64,000 nt of DNA from CAVYXA01 sp963846775 (GTDB lineage: Bacteria; Verrucomicrobiota; Verrucomicrobiia; Chthoniobacterales; UBA10450), in contig CAWJXB010000006.1 of NCBI GenBank assembly GCA_963846775.1, positions 2,046,001 through 2,110,000 on the forward strand, in the 5' to 3' direction. The notes beneath the pieces are model-generated. The model saw only the letters and a list, made by a program, of their open reading frames with translations. It ran no database searches and was not told where the DNA came from. Positions within the stretch are counted from its first letter, which is position 1. The number at the start of each line of letters is the position of its first letter. This document shows, one piece after another, positions 52,087 through 60,721 of this stretch. The position numbers were made by a program, and so were the translations under genes.

Positions 52087-52126
52087 TTTAAGTTTCAAGA
52101 ATGGCCTATCCAAAATGAAACGCAGC

Positions 52127-52168
52127 CGCGGGCGACACTTAAAACTTAACACTTAAGACTTAAAACTT
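52127..52168. repeat. ACTTAAAACTTAACACTTAAG repeats between metK and ahcY
   Basis: Four near-tandem units of the form (A)ACTTAA(G/A)(A)C occupy the gap and end one base before the ahcY start codon. Confidence 0.65.
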
Positions 52169-52169
52169 T

Positions 52170-53603
52170 ATGGCCACAACAAGCACCGAAGCGAAAACAA
52201 AAGCCGATTACAAAATCAAGGACATCAATCTGGCCGATTGGGGCCGGAAGGAAATTTCCATCGCGGAGAAGGAAATGCCGGGATTAACGGCTATCCGCGA
52301 GAAATATGCGCCGCAAAAGCCGCTGGCGGGCGTGCGCATCACTGGTTCGCTCCATATGACGATCCAGACCGCAGTGTTGATCGAAACACTTGTCGATCTC
52401 GGCGCGACGGTCCGGTGGGCGTCGTGCAACATTTTCTCTACGCAGGATCACGCCGCAGCAGCGATGGCAAAGGCGGGCATCTCCGTTTTCGCGTGGAAAG
52501 GCGAATCGCTCGAAGATTATTGGTGGTGCACTTATCAGGCGATTTCACATCCGGATGGAAAAGGGCCGCAGTTGATTGTCGATGACGGCGGCGACGCGAC
52601 CATGCTGATCCATAAAGGCTACGAGCTCGAAGAAGGCAGCGATTGGGCGAAAACGAAGTCGACGAACAGAGAAGAGCAGGTCATCAAGGATTTGTTGCTC
52701 GAGATCCAACGGGAGAATCCGTATCGCTGGCATGAGATGGTGAAAGATTGGCGCGGCGTTTCTGAGGAAACAACGACTGGTGTGCATCGGCTTTACAAGA
52801 TGCATCGGGAAAACCGGCTGCTGGTTCCAGCAATCAACGTCAACGATTCCGTCACCAAATCGAAGTTCGACAATCTTTACGGGTGCCGGCACTCATTAGT
52901 CGACGGTTTGAATCGCGCGCTCGATGTCATGATCTCGGGCAAAGTTGCGGTCGTTTGCGGTTATGGCGATGTCGGCAAAGGCTGCGCGCAATCGCTGCGT
53001 GGCCAGGGCGCGCGTGTGGTCATCGCCGAAATCGATCCGATCAACGCATTGCAAGCGGCGATGGAGGGCTACGAAGTCACGACCATCGAAAACACCCTCG
53101 GCCGCGGCGACATTTACATCACCGCCACCGGCAACATCGATATCATCACGCTCGAACACATGCAGCGGATGAAAGACCAAGCCATCGTGGCGAACATTGG
53201 CCATTTCGATAACGAGATTCAGGTCGATGCCCTCAACGCGGCCAATGGCGTGAAGAAAACCAATATCAAACCGCAGCTGGACAAGTACACGTTCCCGGAT
53301 GGCCGCGAGATTTTCCTGTTGGCCGAAGGCCGGCTGGTCAATCTCGGCTGCGCCACCGGTCATCCGAGCTTTGTCATGTCGAATTCGTTCTCGAATCAAG
53401 TGCTAGCCCAGCTCGATCTTTGGAAAAATCGAGACAGCTACAAGATCGGCGTTTACGTGTTATCGAAGAAACTCGACGAAGAAGTCGCGCGCCTGCACTT
53501 GGAAAAGATCGGCGTGAAACTGACGAAACTGACAAAACAACAGGCCGATTACATCGGTGTCTCAATCGACGGCCCGTTTAAATCAGAGCATTACCGGTAC
53601 TAG
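52170..53603 (+). CDS. ahcY: S-adenosylhomocysteine hydrolase
   Basis: AhcY splits S-adenosylhomocysteine to adenosine and homocysteine, removing the inhibitor of methyltransferases. The 477-residue protein has ITGSLHMTIQTAVLIETL, WASCNIFSTQDHAAAA, INVNDSVTKSKFDNLYGCR, the NAD loop VCGYGDVGKGCA and the C-terminal GPFKSEHYRY. It is the longer form with the approx. 40-residue insertion (EEGSDWAKTKSTNREEQVIK). It is probably co-transcribed with metK. Confidence 0.97.
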   Translation: MATTSTEAKTKADYKIKDINLADWGRKEISIAEKEMPGLTAIREKYAPQKPLAGVRITGSLHMTIQTAVLIETLVDLGATVRWASCNIFSTQDHAAAAMAKAGISVFAWKGESLEDYWWCTYQAISHPDGKGPQLIVDDGGDATMLIHKGYELEEGSDWAKTKSTNREEQVIKDLLLEIQRENPYRWHEMVKDWRGVSEETTTGVHRLYKMHRENRLLVPAINVNDSVTKSKFDNLYGCRHSLVDGLNRALDVMISGKVAVVCGYGDVGKGCAQSLRGQGARVVIAEIDPINALQAAMEGYEVTTIENTLGRGDIYITATGNIDIITLEHMQRMKDQAIVANIGHFDNEIQVDALNAANGVKKTNIKPQLDKYTFPDGREIFLLAEGRLVNLGCATGHPSFVMSNSFSNQVLAQLDLWKNRDSYKIGVYVLSKKLDEEVARLHLEKIGVKLTKLTKQQADYIGVSIDGPFKSEHYRY

Positions 53604-53860
53604 CTTGTGTAGCCGCCCGGTGGCGGGACGATTGATTCGGTCACGTGCAGGCGGGTGACTCGGAGTTCGCCGATTTCGAGCCGTTTGATCTTGGCGCGGC
53701 CAATGACTAAGCGGCCAATCGCGACCAAGCCGAGCGTGAGAGCGCCAACCGCCAGCGCTCCCGCGGCCAAAGCGCCGATTGATTGCGCACCAATAGCCAA
53801 CGCCCGAATCGCCACCGGCCCGAACTCTCTCGGCATTTCCTTAAGTTTATTCGATTTCAT
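53600..53860 (-). CDS. Small Gly/Ala/Ile-repeat protein, unknown
   Basis: The 86-residue product is made of five- to six-residue hydrophobic repeats (AIGAQSIGALAAGALAVGAL, VAIGRLVIGRAKIKRLEIGELRV), which suggests a small beta-solenoid-like or membrane-associated fold. It has no signal peptide. Its start overlaps the stop of the upstream lipoprotein gene (ATGA), so they form one operon. Its stop overlaps the end of ahcY by 4 bases in convergent orientation. I recognise the repeat style but no function. Confidence 0.65.
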   Translation of the reverse strand: MKSNKLKEMPREFGPVAIRALAIGAQSIGALAAGALAVGALTLGLVAIGRLVIGRAKIKRLEIGELRVTRLHVTESIVPPPGGYTS

Positions 53861-54234
53861 TTCATCATCTCTACGCTCAGGACTTGGATATAACTGCAAC
53901 CTCGATCGCGGCCTCTTCGCCATGTGCCGCTGACACGCACCCGGCAGTTACAGCTCGCGGCCTCGGTGAGTAATTTTGTTTCGCGCATCGGCGCGGCAAG
54001 CCAGACTGTCGATCTCGCCACGGTGAGTCCGCGCGTTGTCGGACCTGCACCTCGAAAGTCGTACATGATCTGCGAAGCACACGGTTGACCCTGATGGAAC
54101 GCGACTGTGCCGTAACTGAGGAAGGAGGCCCCGATGGCTTGCGCGTGAACAACCGCCACCGGTTTTCTCGGCTCAGCGCAACTGACAAGCAAAACGGCCA
54201 TGACAAGGATCGTAGGTGCCCGCGAAATTTTCAT
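53857..54234 (-). CDS. Small putative lipoprotein
   Basis: The 125-residue product starts MKISRAPTILVMAVLLVSCAEP, a signal peptide with lipobox LVSC. The mature part holds several cysteines (GQPCASQIMYDF, EAASCNCRVRVSG, DRGCSYIQV) that could form disulfides. It is followed without gap by the small repeat protein. Unknown function; likely envelope-attached. Confidence 0.65.
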   Translation of the reverse strand: MKISRAPTILVMAVLLVSCAEPRKPVAVVHAQAIGASFLSYGTVAFHQGQPCASQIMYDFRGAGPTTRGLTVARSTVWLAAPMRETKLLTEAASCNCRVRVSGTWRRGRDRGCSYIQVLSVEMMK

Positions 54235-54474
54235 TGGAACAGGGAGATTACCGCCCACTAAACACGCGAAAAAACGCGAAACTGCAGGTAACTTTCAACT
54301 TTCATCCTTCTGATTTTTTTCTTTTGGTGTCATTTCGTCTGTTTGGTGGAGGTTGGTCGGGCAAATGGCGGCGGGAAGCAGGTAGAAGATCCACAATCGA
54401 AAACGCGCCTGGCTGAGGGTCCAAAACATGACCGCTGGATTCTCCATCGCAGATGCTGGATAAAGAAGGACGCT

Positions 54475-56793
54475 ATGGTTTGCAAGCCAATCATTGCGCC
54501 GCGTTTTGTTCGGGTCGTGATCGACCGTGCCATTCGTCGCGAGCTGGATTATTCCGTGCCGGATTCGTTAGCCGAGCGCGTCGGCGTCGGGTCGCGGGTG
54601 CGCGTGCCGTTTCGAGACAAGTCTGGGCTGGCAACGGTAGTTGCGACACTGGAGCGAACCGATGTGAAAGGGATTCGGCCGATCGAAGCGGTGGTGGGCG
54701 ACGCGCCCATGTTGAGCGAGCACTTGCTCGAGCTGGCGAATTGGATAAGCGCTTACTATTGCTGCCCGATTGAAACGGTGATGCGCAGCCTGTTGCCGCA
54801 GGTGATCCGTAAAGCCGAGGTCGGGTTCAAAAAGCAGTTGGTCGTCCAGCCCGGCCGCAAGATCGACAACAATGAACTCGATAAACTGCAAAAGCGCGCA
54901 CCGCGTCAGGCCGAATTATTGAAGGCCATTTCGAAATTAGAAAGACCCCAACGCGTTGCAGATCTGCTGCGACAGACTTCGCTCGATAATCAAACGCTCC
55001 GCGCGCTGGTCAAGCGCGGTCTGGCCGTGCTGCGCGAGGAAGCGGTCGAGCGCGACCCGCACGGCGACGAACAATTCATCCCAACGACCAATCTCGTTCT
55101 CAACGAAGAACAAACCCGCGCGCTGAAGGAAATCACCGAGGCGCTCGATGCGCCGGAAAAGGCGCGTCCGGTTTTGCTCCACGGCGTGACCGGCTCGGGC
55201 AAGACTGAGATTTATTTACAGGCCATCCGGGCCGCGCTCGGTCGCGGGCACACCGCGATTGTGTTGGTTCCGGAAATTTCGCTCACGCCGCAAACGGTCG
55301 AGCGTTTCAAGGGCCGTTTTGCCGAAGCGCAGGACGCGGTCGCGGTGCTGCACAGTCATTTGTCCGAGGGCGAGCGACACGATGAGTGGCACAAGATTCA
55401 TTCTGGCCGGGCAGGGATCGTGATCGGCGCGCGCAGCGCTGTGTTTGCGCCACTAAAAAATCTGGGGCTGATCGTGGTCGATGAGGAGCACGAGACGACG
55501 TACAAACAGGAGGAAGCGCCACGGTACCAAGCGCGCGACGTCGCGGTCGTGCGGGCTAAGATCGAGCACTGCGTCGTCCTGCTCGGCAGCGCCACGCCCT
55601 CGCTCGAAAGCTATCATAACGCGATGACCGGCAAATACCGCCTGGTCACCCTCACGCAGCGCATCGATGAAAAACAAATGCCGCTGATGCGAATTGTCGA
55701 TCTTCGCTCGGAACGGCGGAAGCAAAAATCGCTCGCGATTTTGTCGGACAAACTACGCGATGCGATCACCGATCGGCTCGTCAAACGCGAACAGACGATT
55801 CTGTTTCTCAACCGGCGCGGGTTTTCCACGTCGCTGCTGTGCAGCAATTGCGGTGAAGCGCGCAATTGTCCGAATTGCAGCGTTGCGCTGACCTTTCATC
55901 GACAGGTCGCGCGATTGAGTTGTCATTTGTGCGGGCATACCGCCGCGGTCCCAAAGAAATGCCCGGCGTGTGGACAGGACGCGCTCATTTACGCCGGCTT
56001 CGGCACGGAAAAAGTAGAAGCCACTGTGGCGCAGATCTTTCCGAAAGCGATTGTTAGGCGAATGGATGCCGATTCGATGTCGCGCAAGGACGCGTATCGC
56101 GAGACGCTACGAGATTTTCGCGCCGGCAAGATCGACATTCTCGTCGGGACCCAGATGATCGCGAAAGGCCTGCACTTTCCGAACGTCACGCTCGTTGGGA
56201 TTATCAATGCTGATCTGGCGCTGCATCTGCCGGATTTTCGCGCGGGCGAACGGACGTTTCAGTTGCTCACCCAGGTGGCGGGACGCGCCGGCCGCGGCGA
56301 AACGTCGGGCGAAGTTTTCGTACAAACATTCACGCCGTTTTCGCCGTCGATCCAGTTTGCGCGGCATCACGATTTTGCCGGTTATTTCCAGCAGGAACTC
56401 GAGTTCCGTGAGCGCTGCGATTTCCCGCCATTCAAACACGCGATCCTTGTCACGGTCCGTTCAGCCCACGAGGCGCGAGCGAAGTTATCTGCCGAAACAT
56501 TACGCCGCCGCTTGAAGGAAGCATTGGCCTGCTCCGCCGCTCCCAATGCCGGAAACCTTTCAGGGCTGCGCAGCTTGCGGCCGGCCGCGAAGGCTGGACC
56601 ATCGGAGTTTATCTTGGGCGATGCCGCGCCCGCTCCCTTGCAAAAACTCCAGGGCCAATTCCGGTTCCACATTCTGATTCGCGGCGAAGCGATCATGCGT
56701 CTGAGCCGCCTCATTCGCGAGACCCTCGACAAGCTGCCTTTCCCTGAAGATGTGACCGTGACCGTCGACGTCGATCCCTATCAGTTATTGTAG
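54475..56793 (+). CDS. priA: Primosomal replication restart helicase
   Basis: The 772-residue SF2 helicase has the N-terminal DNA-fork-binding part, Walker A GVTGSGKTEIYLQAI, the DEEH box VVDEEHETTYKQEEAPRY, LLGSATPSLES, the two-zinc module (LCSNCGEARNCPNC, LSCHLCG, KKCPACGQ) and GTQMIAKGLHFPNVTLVG. Near the C-terminus a segment of about 25 residues (CSAAPNAGNLSGLRSLRPAA and a few more) precedes FILGDAAPAPLQKLQGQFRF and may be another in-frame insertion. ATG 54475 follows AAGAAGGA; the frame is open from 54343. Confidence 0.95.
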   Translation: MVCKPIIAPRFVRVVIDRAIRRELDYSVPDSLAERVGVGSRVRVPFRDKSGLATVVATLERTDVKGIRPIEAVVGDAPMLSEHLLELANWISAYYCCPIETVMRSLLPQVIRKAEVGFKKQLVVQPGRKIDNNELDKLQKRAPRQAELLKAISKLERPQRVADLLRQTSLDNQTLRALVKRGLAVLREEAVERDPHGDEQFIPTTNLVLNEEQTRALKEITEALDAPEKARPVLLHGVTGSGKTEIYLQAIRAALGRGHTAIVLVPEISLTPQTVERFKGRFAEAQDAVAVLHSHLSEGERHDEWHKIHSGRAGIVIGARSAVFAPLKNLGLIVVDEEHETTYKQEEAPRYQARDVAVVRAKIEHCVVLLGSATPSLESYHNAMTGKYRLVTLTQRIDEKQMPLMRIVDLRSERRKQKSLAILSDKLRDAITDRLVKREQTILFLNRRGFSTSLLCSNCGEARNCPNCSVALTFHRQVARLSCHLCGHTAAVPKKCPACGQDALIYAGFGTEKVEATVAQIFPKAIVRRMDADSMSRKDAYRETLRDFRAGKIDILVGTQMIAKGLHFPNVTLVGIINADLALHLPDFRAGERTFQLLTQVAGRAGRGETSGEVFVQTFTPFSPSIQFARHHDFAGYFQQELEFRERCDFPPFKHAILVTVRSAHEARAKLSAETLRRRLKEALACSAAPNAGNLSGLRSLRPAAKAGPSEFILGDAAPAPLQKLQGQFRFHILIRGEAIMRLSRLIRETLDKLPFPEDVTVTVDVDPYQLL

Positions 56794-56940
56794 CCCTTGG
56801 GAATGACCAAGCACGAATGTCATTTTAGGAGATGCCGATTCAACACTTTAATCCTGATCGCGCTCGCGTGGTCGGGTTCGGCAACTGAAAAAGTTCGACG
56901 AAGTGAGATGAGGATACTCGAACCGATAGGAAACTCGCCA

Positions 56941-58107
56941 ATGAAAAATCTCTGGTTTGCTCTTTTCCTCTTTCCAGCAATCGCTTTGTCTGGCGAGCAG
57001 GATGTATCTCCGTCTCCGCAGTTCGACGCTACGGCTGCGGATCGCTTCGCCAAGCTCGCGCTGGCCTGTGTCGGCAAGCAATATCCGAACAAGATCAGTC
57101 ATGTTCTCAATAGCGACGCCGATGTTGCGCCGCCGCGAAAACTGACGCCGGCGTTTTACGGTTGTTACGACTGGCATTCGTCGGTGCACGGGCACTGGCT
57201 GCTCGTTAGGCTTCTGCGGACCTTTCCGGATGCGTCCTTTGCGAAACCGGCACGCGACGCTCTGCGCAAAAGTCTCACATCGGAGAACCTAAAAAGGGAG
57301 GCGACCTATTTGAGGGGCGAGGGACGCGCCAGTTTTGAACGCCCCTATGGGCTCGCCTGGCTGCTTCAGTTATGCGCCGAGCTGCGTGAATGGGATGATC
57401 CGCAGGCGCGAGAGATGTCGCGCAATCTCAAGCCGCTAGAGGAAGCGGCCGTCGAGCGGCTGAAGACGTGGTTGCCAAAACTCCCGAATCCGGTGCGAAT
57501 CGGCGAACATGATCAAACGGCGTTCGCGCTCGGCTTGATTCTCGATTACGCCCGCGGCAAAGGCGACCGCGCGTTCGCTCAGCTTGCCGCCGATGCGGTG
57601 CGCAGATTTTTTCTCGGCGACAAGGATTGTCCGCTCAACTACGAGCCGTCGGGCGAGGATTTTCTTTCTCCCTGCCTCGGCGAAGCCGACGTGATGCGAC
57701 GCGTCCTTTCGCAAAGCGAATTTGTCAGGTGGTTGAAGGAATTTTTACCGCAAATTCCGGCAACCCCGCCGCAACCGCCTTCGCCCAGCCTGGGCGGGGC
57801 AAGGAGCGAAGCGCCGGCGTTGAATTGGCTGCGGGTGGCGGCTTCGCCCGATCCGGCCGATCCCAAACTGGCACATCTCGATGGATTGAACTTGAGCCGG
57901 GCCTGGATGCTCGAGGGGATTGCTTCGGCGCTTCCGGAAGATGACCCGCGCCGGGTTCATCTTCTCGAAACTGCAGATGCGCATCGTCGCGCCGGACTGG
58001 CTGCGGTGACGGGCGCGCATTATGAGGGCGGGCATTGGCTCGGTAGTTTCGCGGTTTATCTCACCACACAACGGGGGATTCAGCGTCGGACGCCGGACAC
58101 GCGATAG
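56941..58107 (+). CDS. DUF2891 exported protein
   Basis: The 388-residue product has a signal peptide (KNLWFALFLFPAIALSGE). It shows the DUF2891 blocks: FYGCYDWHSSVHGHWLLVRLL, PYGLAWLLQLCAEL, GEHDQTAFALGLILDYA, YEPSGEDFLSPCLGEADVM and HYEGGHWLGSFAVYL. The fold is an alpha/alpha barrel of unknown activity, possibly glycan-directed. Residues about 275-295 (PPQPPSPSLGGARSEAPAL) are encoded around a hairpin CGCCCA-GCC-TGGGCG (57782-57796) and look like an in-frame repeat. ATG 56941 begins the signal peptide; the frame is open from 56797. Confidence 0.85.
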   Translation: MKNLWFALFLFPAIALSGEQDVSPSPQFDATAADRFAKLALACVGKQYPNKISHVLNSDADVAPPRKLTPAFYGCYDWHSSVHGHWLLVRLLRTFPDASFAKPARDALRKSLTSENLKREATYLRGEGRASFERPYGLAWLLQLCAELREWDDPQAREMSRNLKPLEEAAVERLKTWLPKLPNPVRIGEHDQTAFALGLILDYARGKGDRAFAQLAADAVRRFFLGDKDCPLNYEPSGEDFLSPCLGEADVMRRVLSQSEFVRWLKEFLPQIPATPPQPPSPSLGGARSEAPALNWLRVAASPDPADPKLAHLDGLNLSRAWMLEGIASALPEDDPRRVHLLETADAHRRAGLAAVTGAHYEGGHWLGSFAVYLTTQRGIQRRTPDTR

Positions 58108-58335
58108 GCCCGAAAGACGCCTTAATATCTGATAGGGAAACGCTTATGGGCGGACGGCCTTCCGCCGCCCTCTTTTCCGCACTCATAAGGCCCCTAGGTC
58201 TCTATTTGACCATCCGGGGAAGGCAGATGCAAAACTAGCCTACGCCTAGGAGAAACGACACGTTAGGGGCAGCACAATGATCGCCTTTGCCCCGTAATTG
58301 AGCACGTGTTGTGCTTAGGCTAATTCCCAGGTTCT
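58108..58335. other. Gap upstream of the sensor kinase
   Basis: No complete gene. It holds a hairpin GGGCGGACGGCCTTCCGCCG-CCC near 58155-58177, which could end the DUF2891 transcript, and several CTAGG/CCTAGG words otherwise rare in the window. Confidence 0.4.
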
Positions 58336-58374
58336 ATGCGAAAACGATTTTTGGTCGTGGATGACGATCCGTGA
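58336..58374 (+). pseudogene. Twelve-codon receiver-domain N-terminus, truncated
   Basis: ATG 58336 opens MRKRFLVVDDDP and stops at once with TGA. The sequence is a textbook beginning of a response-regulator receiver domain with the acidic triad, cut directly after it. The stop overlaps the GTG start of the next gene (GTGA). Either it is the remnant of a deleted regulator or it now acts as a coupling leader. Confidence 0.5.
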
Positions 58375-59750
58375 GAACGCATGAGGACCTGGAAACAGGA
58401 GATCTTTTCGTCAGAAGCGTGGATATCTTATCAATAACCGAAGACGATCTTAAGCAGGCGCGTATTCTGGTCATCGACGATCAGGTACCAAATATCTGTC
58501 TGTTACAAAACGTGTTTAATCGCACCGGTTTTGTAAACCACACCAGCCTCACCGATTCACGCCAGGCGATTCAGCGAATCTTCGGATCGCAGCCCGATCT
58601 AGTCCTGCTCGACCTGGATATGCCGAATGTTACCGGATTCGATGTACTGCACAAACTTCGGGAGAAGCTGCCACCGACCGCGTTTCTGCCAATTCTGGTG
58701 CTTAGTGGCGGGTCCGGTTCGAAGTCAACCGAGGGGCCGGAAGCCGAGAAAACAAAACGCAAAGCCTTGGCCGCAGGTGCCACGGATTTTCTGCAAAGAC
58801 CCTTCGACATGTCGGAACTGCTCATGCGTATTCGCAATCTTCTCCGGACACGTCTTTTGCATCTCGAGCTGGAAAAGCAAAACATAGTTCTGGAGCAGAA
58901 AGTCTCCGAACGGACGGGAGAACTACGGGGCGCGCTTGCAGAATTAAAGGAAACACAGAAGCAGATCGTTCAGCAGGAACGGCTTCGCGCGTTCGCGGAA
59001 ATGGCTGGGGGCGTCGTGCACGATTTCAACAACTCGCTGATGTCGATTATCGGCTTTAGCGATCTTCTCCTGGGTAGCCCTGACATTTTAGACGACCGCA
59101 AGCTCGCGCTCGAACATCTCAAGATAATGAACACTGCCGGGCGCGACGCCGCACAGGTGGTGAGCCGGCTACGTGATTTCTATCGTAGCCGCGAAGTCGA
59201 AGATGTATTCGCGGCCGTCGATTTAAATGAAGTGATCGAGCAAACCGTTGCGCTCACGCAGCCAAAGTGGAAAACACAGGCGCGCTCTTCCGGACGTACC
59301 ATCGAGGTGGTAACCGACCTCGAAGAAGTTCCACCGGTCATGGGAAATCCCTCCGAGCTACGCGAGGCATTGACGAATCTTATTTTCAACGCAGTCGACG
59401 CGATGCCCGAAGGTGGAACGATCACTCTCCGCTCGCGTCCGGAGGACCACGCTGTCCTTTGCGAGATCTCCGATACGGGGACCGGCATGAGCGAGGATGT
59501 ACGGACGCGTTGCCTGGAGCCATTCTTTTCCACAAAAGGTGACAAAGGCACCGGGCTCGGTTTGTCCATGGTGTTCGGCACGATTAAACGCCATAATGCC
59601 ACCTTGGAGATCGAAAGCGCTGTGGGGCACGGGAGCACATTCGGAATGCGGTTCCCGCTGGAGAACAGCGCTACGGCGACCAAAGCAGTCGAGCCAATCA
59701 AAGCAGCCCAGCCCACCAGCGCGGTCGAGGCGGTCGAGGCGAAATCCTAA
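58371..59750 (+). CDS. Receiver-histidine kinase hybrid
   Basis: The 459-residue protein has an N-terminal receiver (ARILVIDDQVPNICLLQ, phospho-acceptor Asp in LVLLDLDMPNVTGFD, Lys region FLQRPFD), a coiled-coil (LEKQNIVLEQKVSERTGELR), the phospho-His segment GGVVHDFNNSLMSIIGFSDLL, and an ATPase domain (NLIFNAVDAMPEGGTI, DTGTGMSED, KGTGLGLSMVFG). There is no membrane segment, so it is a soluble kinase with an input receiver. An Ala/Glu/Val-rich tail ends it. GTG 58371 overlaps the stop of the truncated receiver fragment. No output regulator is adjacent. Confidence 0.9.
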   Translation: MRTHEDLETGDLFVRSVDILSITEDDLKQARILVIDDQVPNICLLQNVFNRTGFVNHTSLTDSRQAIQRIFGSQPDLVLLDLDMPNVTGFDVLHKLREKLPPTAFLPILVLSGGSGSKSTEGPEAEKTKRKALAAGATDFLQRPFDMSELLMRIRNLLRTRLLHLELEKQNIVLEQKVSERTGELRGALAELKETQKQIVQQERLRAFAEMAGGVVHDFNNSLMSIIGFSDLLLGSPDILDDRKLALEHLKIMNTAGRDAAQVVSRLRDFYRSREVEDVFAAVDLNEVIEQTVALTQPKWKTQARSSGRTIEVVTDLEEVPPVMGNPSELREALTNLIFNAVDAMPEGGTITLRSRPEDHAVLCEISDTGTGMSEDVRTRCLEPFFSTKGDKGTGLGLSMVFGTIKRHNATLEIESAVGHGSTFGMRFPLENSATATKAVEPIKAAQPTSAVEAVEAKS

Positions 59751-59846
59751 GCTCGCAGGCATGAAGAGCGACGACATTCGTCTCGCCAAAGGAGTGACGG
59801 CCTCCAAGCCGTCAGGTGCGAAATCGACGGCTGCCCAAGCCACCGC

Positions 59847-60659
59847 CTAGCGTTCGGCTGTCAGTGTCGGCTGCTGTTCGCGCGGCTTCTTCTCGCCGCC
59901 GGGTTGCCAAGCGCGCTCTTTCCAAAATGTTTCCAGCGCGGCCCGGCTACCAGAGAAAATATTGCGCTCGGCTTTGCGAACATTGGCCACACTGATCGGA
60001 TGCGTAGATCGAGGCAAGCGACACCGGCCATCGCCGCAATATTGCCAGAGATACCAGCGCTCCCAAGGCGAAGCGGGTCTCGGCTCGGCGCCGTAATTTG
60101 CCATCCACAGCCAGCAATTGGCCAGGATGCGTTTTTGCGCGGTGCTCGCGCGCGAACTGTTCAGCGCTTTGTGCAGGTAGTATTCGCCCGAATAAATGCC
60201 GGGATATTTGCCGGTGCGTTCGCGAATGCGCTGCGCAAACGCGACGGCCTGATCGACCCGCATCGTGCCACCTGGATAATGGCCGTTCCTTTCAAAATCG
60301 AGCACGAGCAGAATTTCAGCAGGCCGGGAAGAACCATCGGCGTTCGCCCACGCGCTCGAGACGACGCTCAAAAAATGGTCAGCCTGGCGAATCGGATCGG
60401 TGCCGTTGCCATAATGATAGGCGCCCCAGAGCAAGCCCGCCCGAGCCGCCGCATCTTGTCGCACGGAATAGAATGCGTCGCGCTCAAGTCGCGGATAACT
60501 CGCTTCGTGAATCACGCCCAAAATTCCTTCCGCCTTCATCCCAGCAAAATCGGGCCGGAGTAGATCGTAGTGCGACAAATTGACTACCGCATTAGTGGCA
60601 AACGCGGAGCCAGGCAGCGCCAGAATCGACCATGCGATGCAAGCGAGAAGAAATTTCAT
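59847..60659 (-). CDS. GH25 lysozyme-like exported protein
   Basis: The 270-residue product has a signal peptide (KFLLACIAWSILALPGSAFA) and a GH25 barrel: AVVNLSHYDLLRPDFAGMKA, WGAYHYGNGTDPIRQADHFL, EILLVLDFERNGHYPGGTM, YPGIYSGEYYLHKAL and CWLWMANYG. The catalytic Asp/Glu pair in LDFE is present. The first Asp of the usual DVSHYQ motif is Asn here (VNLSHYD). It probably cleaves peptidoglycan, possibly with reduced activity. Ribosome site AAGGGG precedes ATG 60659. Confidence 0.85.
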   Translation of the reverse strand: MKFLLACIAWSILALPGSAFATNAVVNLSHYDLLRPDFAGMKAEGILGVIHEASYPRLERDAFYSVRQDAAARAGLLWGAYHYGNGTDPIRQADHFLSVVSSAWANADGSSRPAEILLVLDFERNGHYPGGTMRVDQAVAFAQRIRERTGKYPGIYSGEYYLHKALNSSRASTAQKRILANCWLWMANYGAEPRPASPWERWYLWQYCGDGRCRLPRSTHPISVANVRKAERNIFSGSRAALETFWKERAWQPGGEKKPREQQPTLTAER

Positions 60660-60721
60660 GAAATCCCCTTGGCCCTGAATTTTCATAGGAAAGCCGTCCG
60701 CGTCACAAATGCAAGCTGAAA

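Noticed and set aside
58..58270. The word CCTAACG/CGTTAGG seemed frequent (about 14 copies).
   Set aside because: Chance alone predicts roughly 8 in 64 kb counting both strands, so the excess is small and could follow from composition.
59761..59850. Short ORF of 29 codons (MKSDDIRLAKGVTAS...) after the sensor kinase.
   Set aside because: Its middle is a hairpin repeat (TGACGGC-CTCCAA-GCCGTCA) and it lacks a ribosome site, so it is more likely repeat sequence than a gene.
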